From Gordius sp. MW1 (Eukaryota > Nematomorpha > Gordioida > Gordea > Gordiidae), in contig OZ038528.1 of NCBI GenBank assembly GCA_964036665.1, positions 9,988,501 to 10,052,500 on the forward strand: a stretch of 64,000 nt of DNA, in the 5' to 3' direction. Every line of letters begins with the position of its first letter. Positions within the stretch are counted from its first letter, which is position 1. A program made the position numbers and the translations under genes. The notes below the pieces were generated by a model. It was not told the origin of the DNA. It was given only the letters and a program-made list of their open reading frames with translations, and ran no database searches. Below, piece after piece: positions 63,401-64,000 of this stretch.

Positions 63401-64000
63401 TATAAAAGTAAGCAAATTTGAGAATCCTATTATCCTCGATTGACTTCGGAAAAGAGGTTTTAAGCTGCGAGAACTATCTTTTTGACAAAAGACAACGTTT
63501 TCTTGTTGCGATTAGTTTGTTGTATCGCAACGTGATGCTTAGTTTTTGAAAATGGCTCTATGCGATCATGATTTCAAAGTAATAGTTCACAGATTCTGAT
63601 AAATTTTTACTTATATCATAGAAACAACGTCTTAAAACCACAACGTTCATCGGATGCATACGGTTGAAAGAAAAATATGTGAAAAATTTTGAGGTAAAAA
63701 TATTTATTTTTTTCCATTCTATGTGAAAGAGCATGAAAAAATATATAAAAGTAAGCCAATTTGAGAATCCTATTATCCTCGATTGACTTTCGAAAAGTGG
63801 TTTTAAGCTGCGAGAACTATCATTTTGACAAAAGACAACGTTTTATTGTTGCGATTAGTTTGTTGCATCGTAACGTGATGCTTAATTTTTGAAAATGGCT
63901 CTATGCGATCATGATATCAAAGTAATAGTTTTCAGATTCTGATAACTTTTTACTTGGGATCATAGAAACCAAGACTGAAAACGACAACTTTCATCGGATG
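60460..64000 (+). repeat. 6-unit higher-order repeat, 2058-bp period, cut by window end
   Basis: Units at 60460, 60806 (B), 61151 (B), 61491, 61829 and 62174 form copy 1. Copy 2 has units at 62518, 62864 (B), 63209 (B), 63549 and 63892 (partial). Offsets are 2058 bp, rising to 2063 at the last because copy 1 has lost five bases at about 61799 (gcgattgttgcatcg). Shared markers are agttctcag, gaaaattacaac, ttattattgcg, aatgcattagatc, aaaagacaac, gtaagcaaatt, gcttagttttt, gaaacaacg, aaaagtggtttt and aaccaagactg. The array continues beyond the window. Confidence 0.92.

Larger units (their letters stand above)
1..64000 (+). repeat. Satellite DNA array, ~345-bp unit, about 186.3 copies
   Basis: The window is an uninterrupted head-to-tail array. 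Every unit begins with aaaatgg or aaaatgc, and successive starts are 320-348 bp apart (mean about 343.5, most 343-346). I saw no inverted unit and no inserted foreign sequence; the longest units exceed the majority length by only three bases. Majority landmarks by unit position are: atcatgat palindrome near 17, acaactttcatcgg near 93, an A/T-tract block at 124-166, tatataaaag at 195-204, cttccgaaaagagg at 240-253, a hairpin at 301-327 and gtgagtgcttaattttt at the end. G+C is about 31%. The plus strand is only a reading convention. A role as centromeric or pericentromeric satellite is inferred from size, homogeneity and higher-order organisation; no specific family was recognised. Confidence 0.98.

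Noticed and set aside
1-64000. CRISPR array
   Set aside because: The repeated unit is about 345 bp with no conserved short repeat separated by unique spacers; the whole unit is conserved.
1-64000. Telomeric repeats or subtelomeric boundary
   Set aside because: I saw no tract of TTAGGG, TTTAGGG, TTAGG or similar repeats anywhere in the window.
1-64000. Naming the host from motifs such as acaactttcat
   Set aside because: Similar short motifs seem familiar from plant satellites, but unit length and composition fit insects and other eukaryotes equally well. Without a database search this would be a guess.

Overview
The whole 64 kb window is one block of satellite DNA. I found no protein-coding gene, RNA gene, transposon, CRISPR array or unique sequence in it. 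Anchoring on the motif aaaatgg/aaaatgc at the head of each unit, I count 186 complete units and one partial unit (63892-64000). They are head to tail, all in the same orientation, with a mean period of about 343.5 bp and a range of 320-348 bp. The majority unit is about 345 bp and about 31% G+C by hand count. This architecture points to a eukaryotic nuclear genome, most plausibly a centromeric or pericentromeric (possibly subtelomeric) heterochromatin block. I do not recognise the family. The unit length is about two nucleosome repeats, which is common in both plant and insect satellites, so I do not name an organism.

Units fall into two main families. Family A has a head reading aaaatggctctatgcg and cttgggatcat near unit position 62. 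Family B (42 of 187 units by head motif) has aaaatgcactatgcg and ctttttatcatcg. Recombinant A/B units also occur. Further sub-lineages are marked by shared small deletions (units of 338, 339, 341 and 320 bp) and by linked variants in the last third of the unit.

Layout: 1-4826 holds a 3103-bp-offset duplication around an A/B dimer tract. 4827-8261 is dimers and mixed units. 8262-13755 is a 7-unit higher-order repeat (2402 bp). 13756-19252 is a nested 9-unit repeat (3095 bp) without family B. 18915-21658 is a 4-unit repeat (1372 bp). 19942-30260 is two nearly identical copies of a 15-unit repeat (5159 bp). 30261-35768 is a 4-unit repeat (about 1375 bp) plus a partial third copy of the 15-unit block. 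35424-41895 is a 10-unit repeat (3396 bp). 41896-45676 is a partial copy followed by a 686-bp dimer. 45677-57705 is a mosaic of shorter duplications. 57706-60459 is a 4-unit repeat (1377 bp). 60460-64000 is a 6-unit repeat (2058 bp) cut by the window edge.

Within each unit the recurrent landmarks are a possible 8-bp-stem hairpin near the end, a TATA-box-like tatataaaag, and a phased A/T-tract block in the middle. Short antisense reading frames recur because the unit recurs; I do not regard them as genes. The main interest is the record of layered, repeated segmental amplification at many scales. All unit starts, periods and differences were read by eye and should be confirmed computationally.
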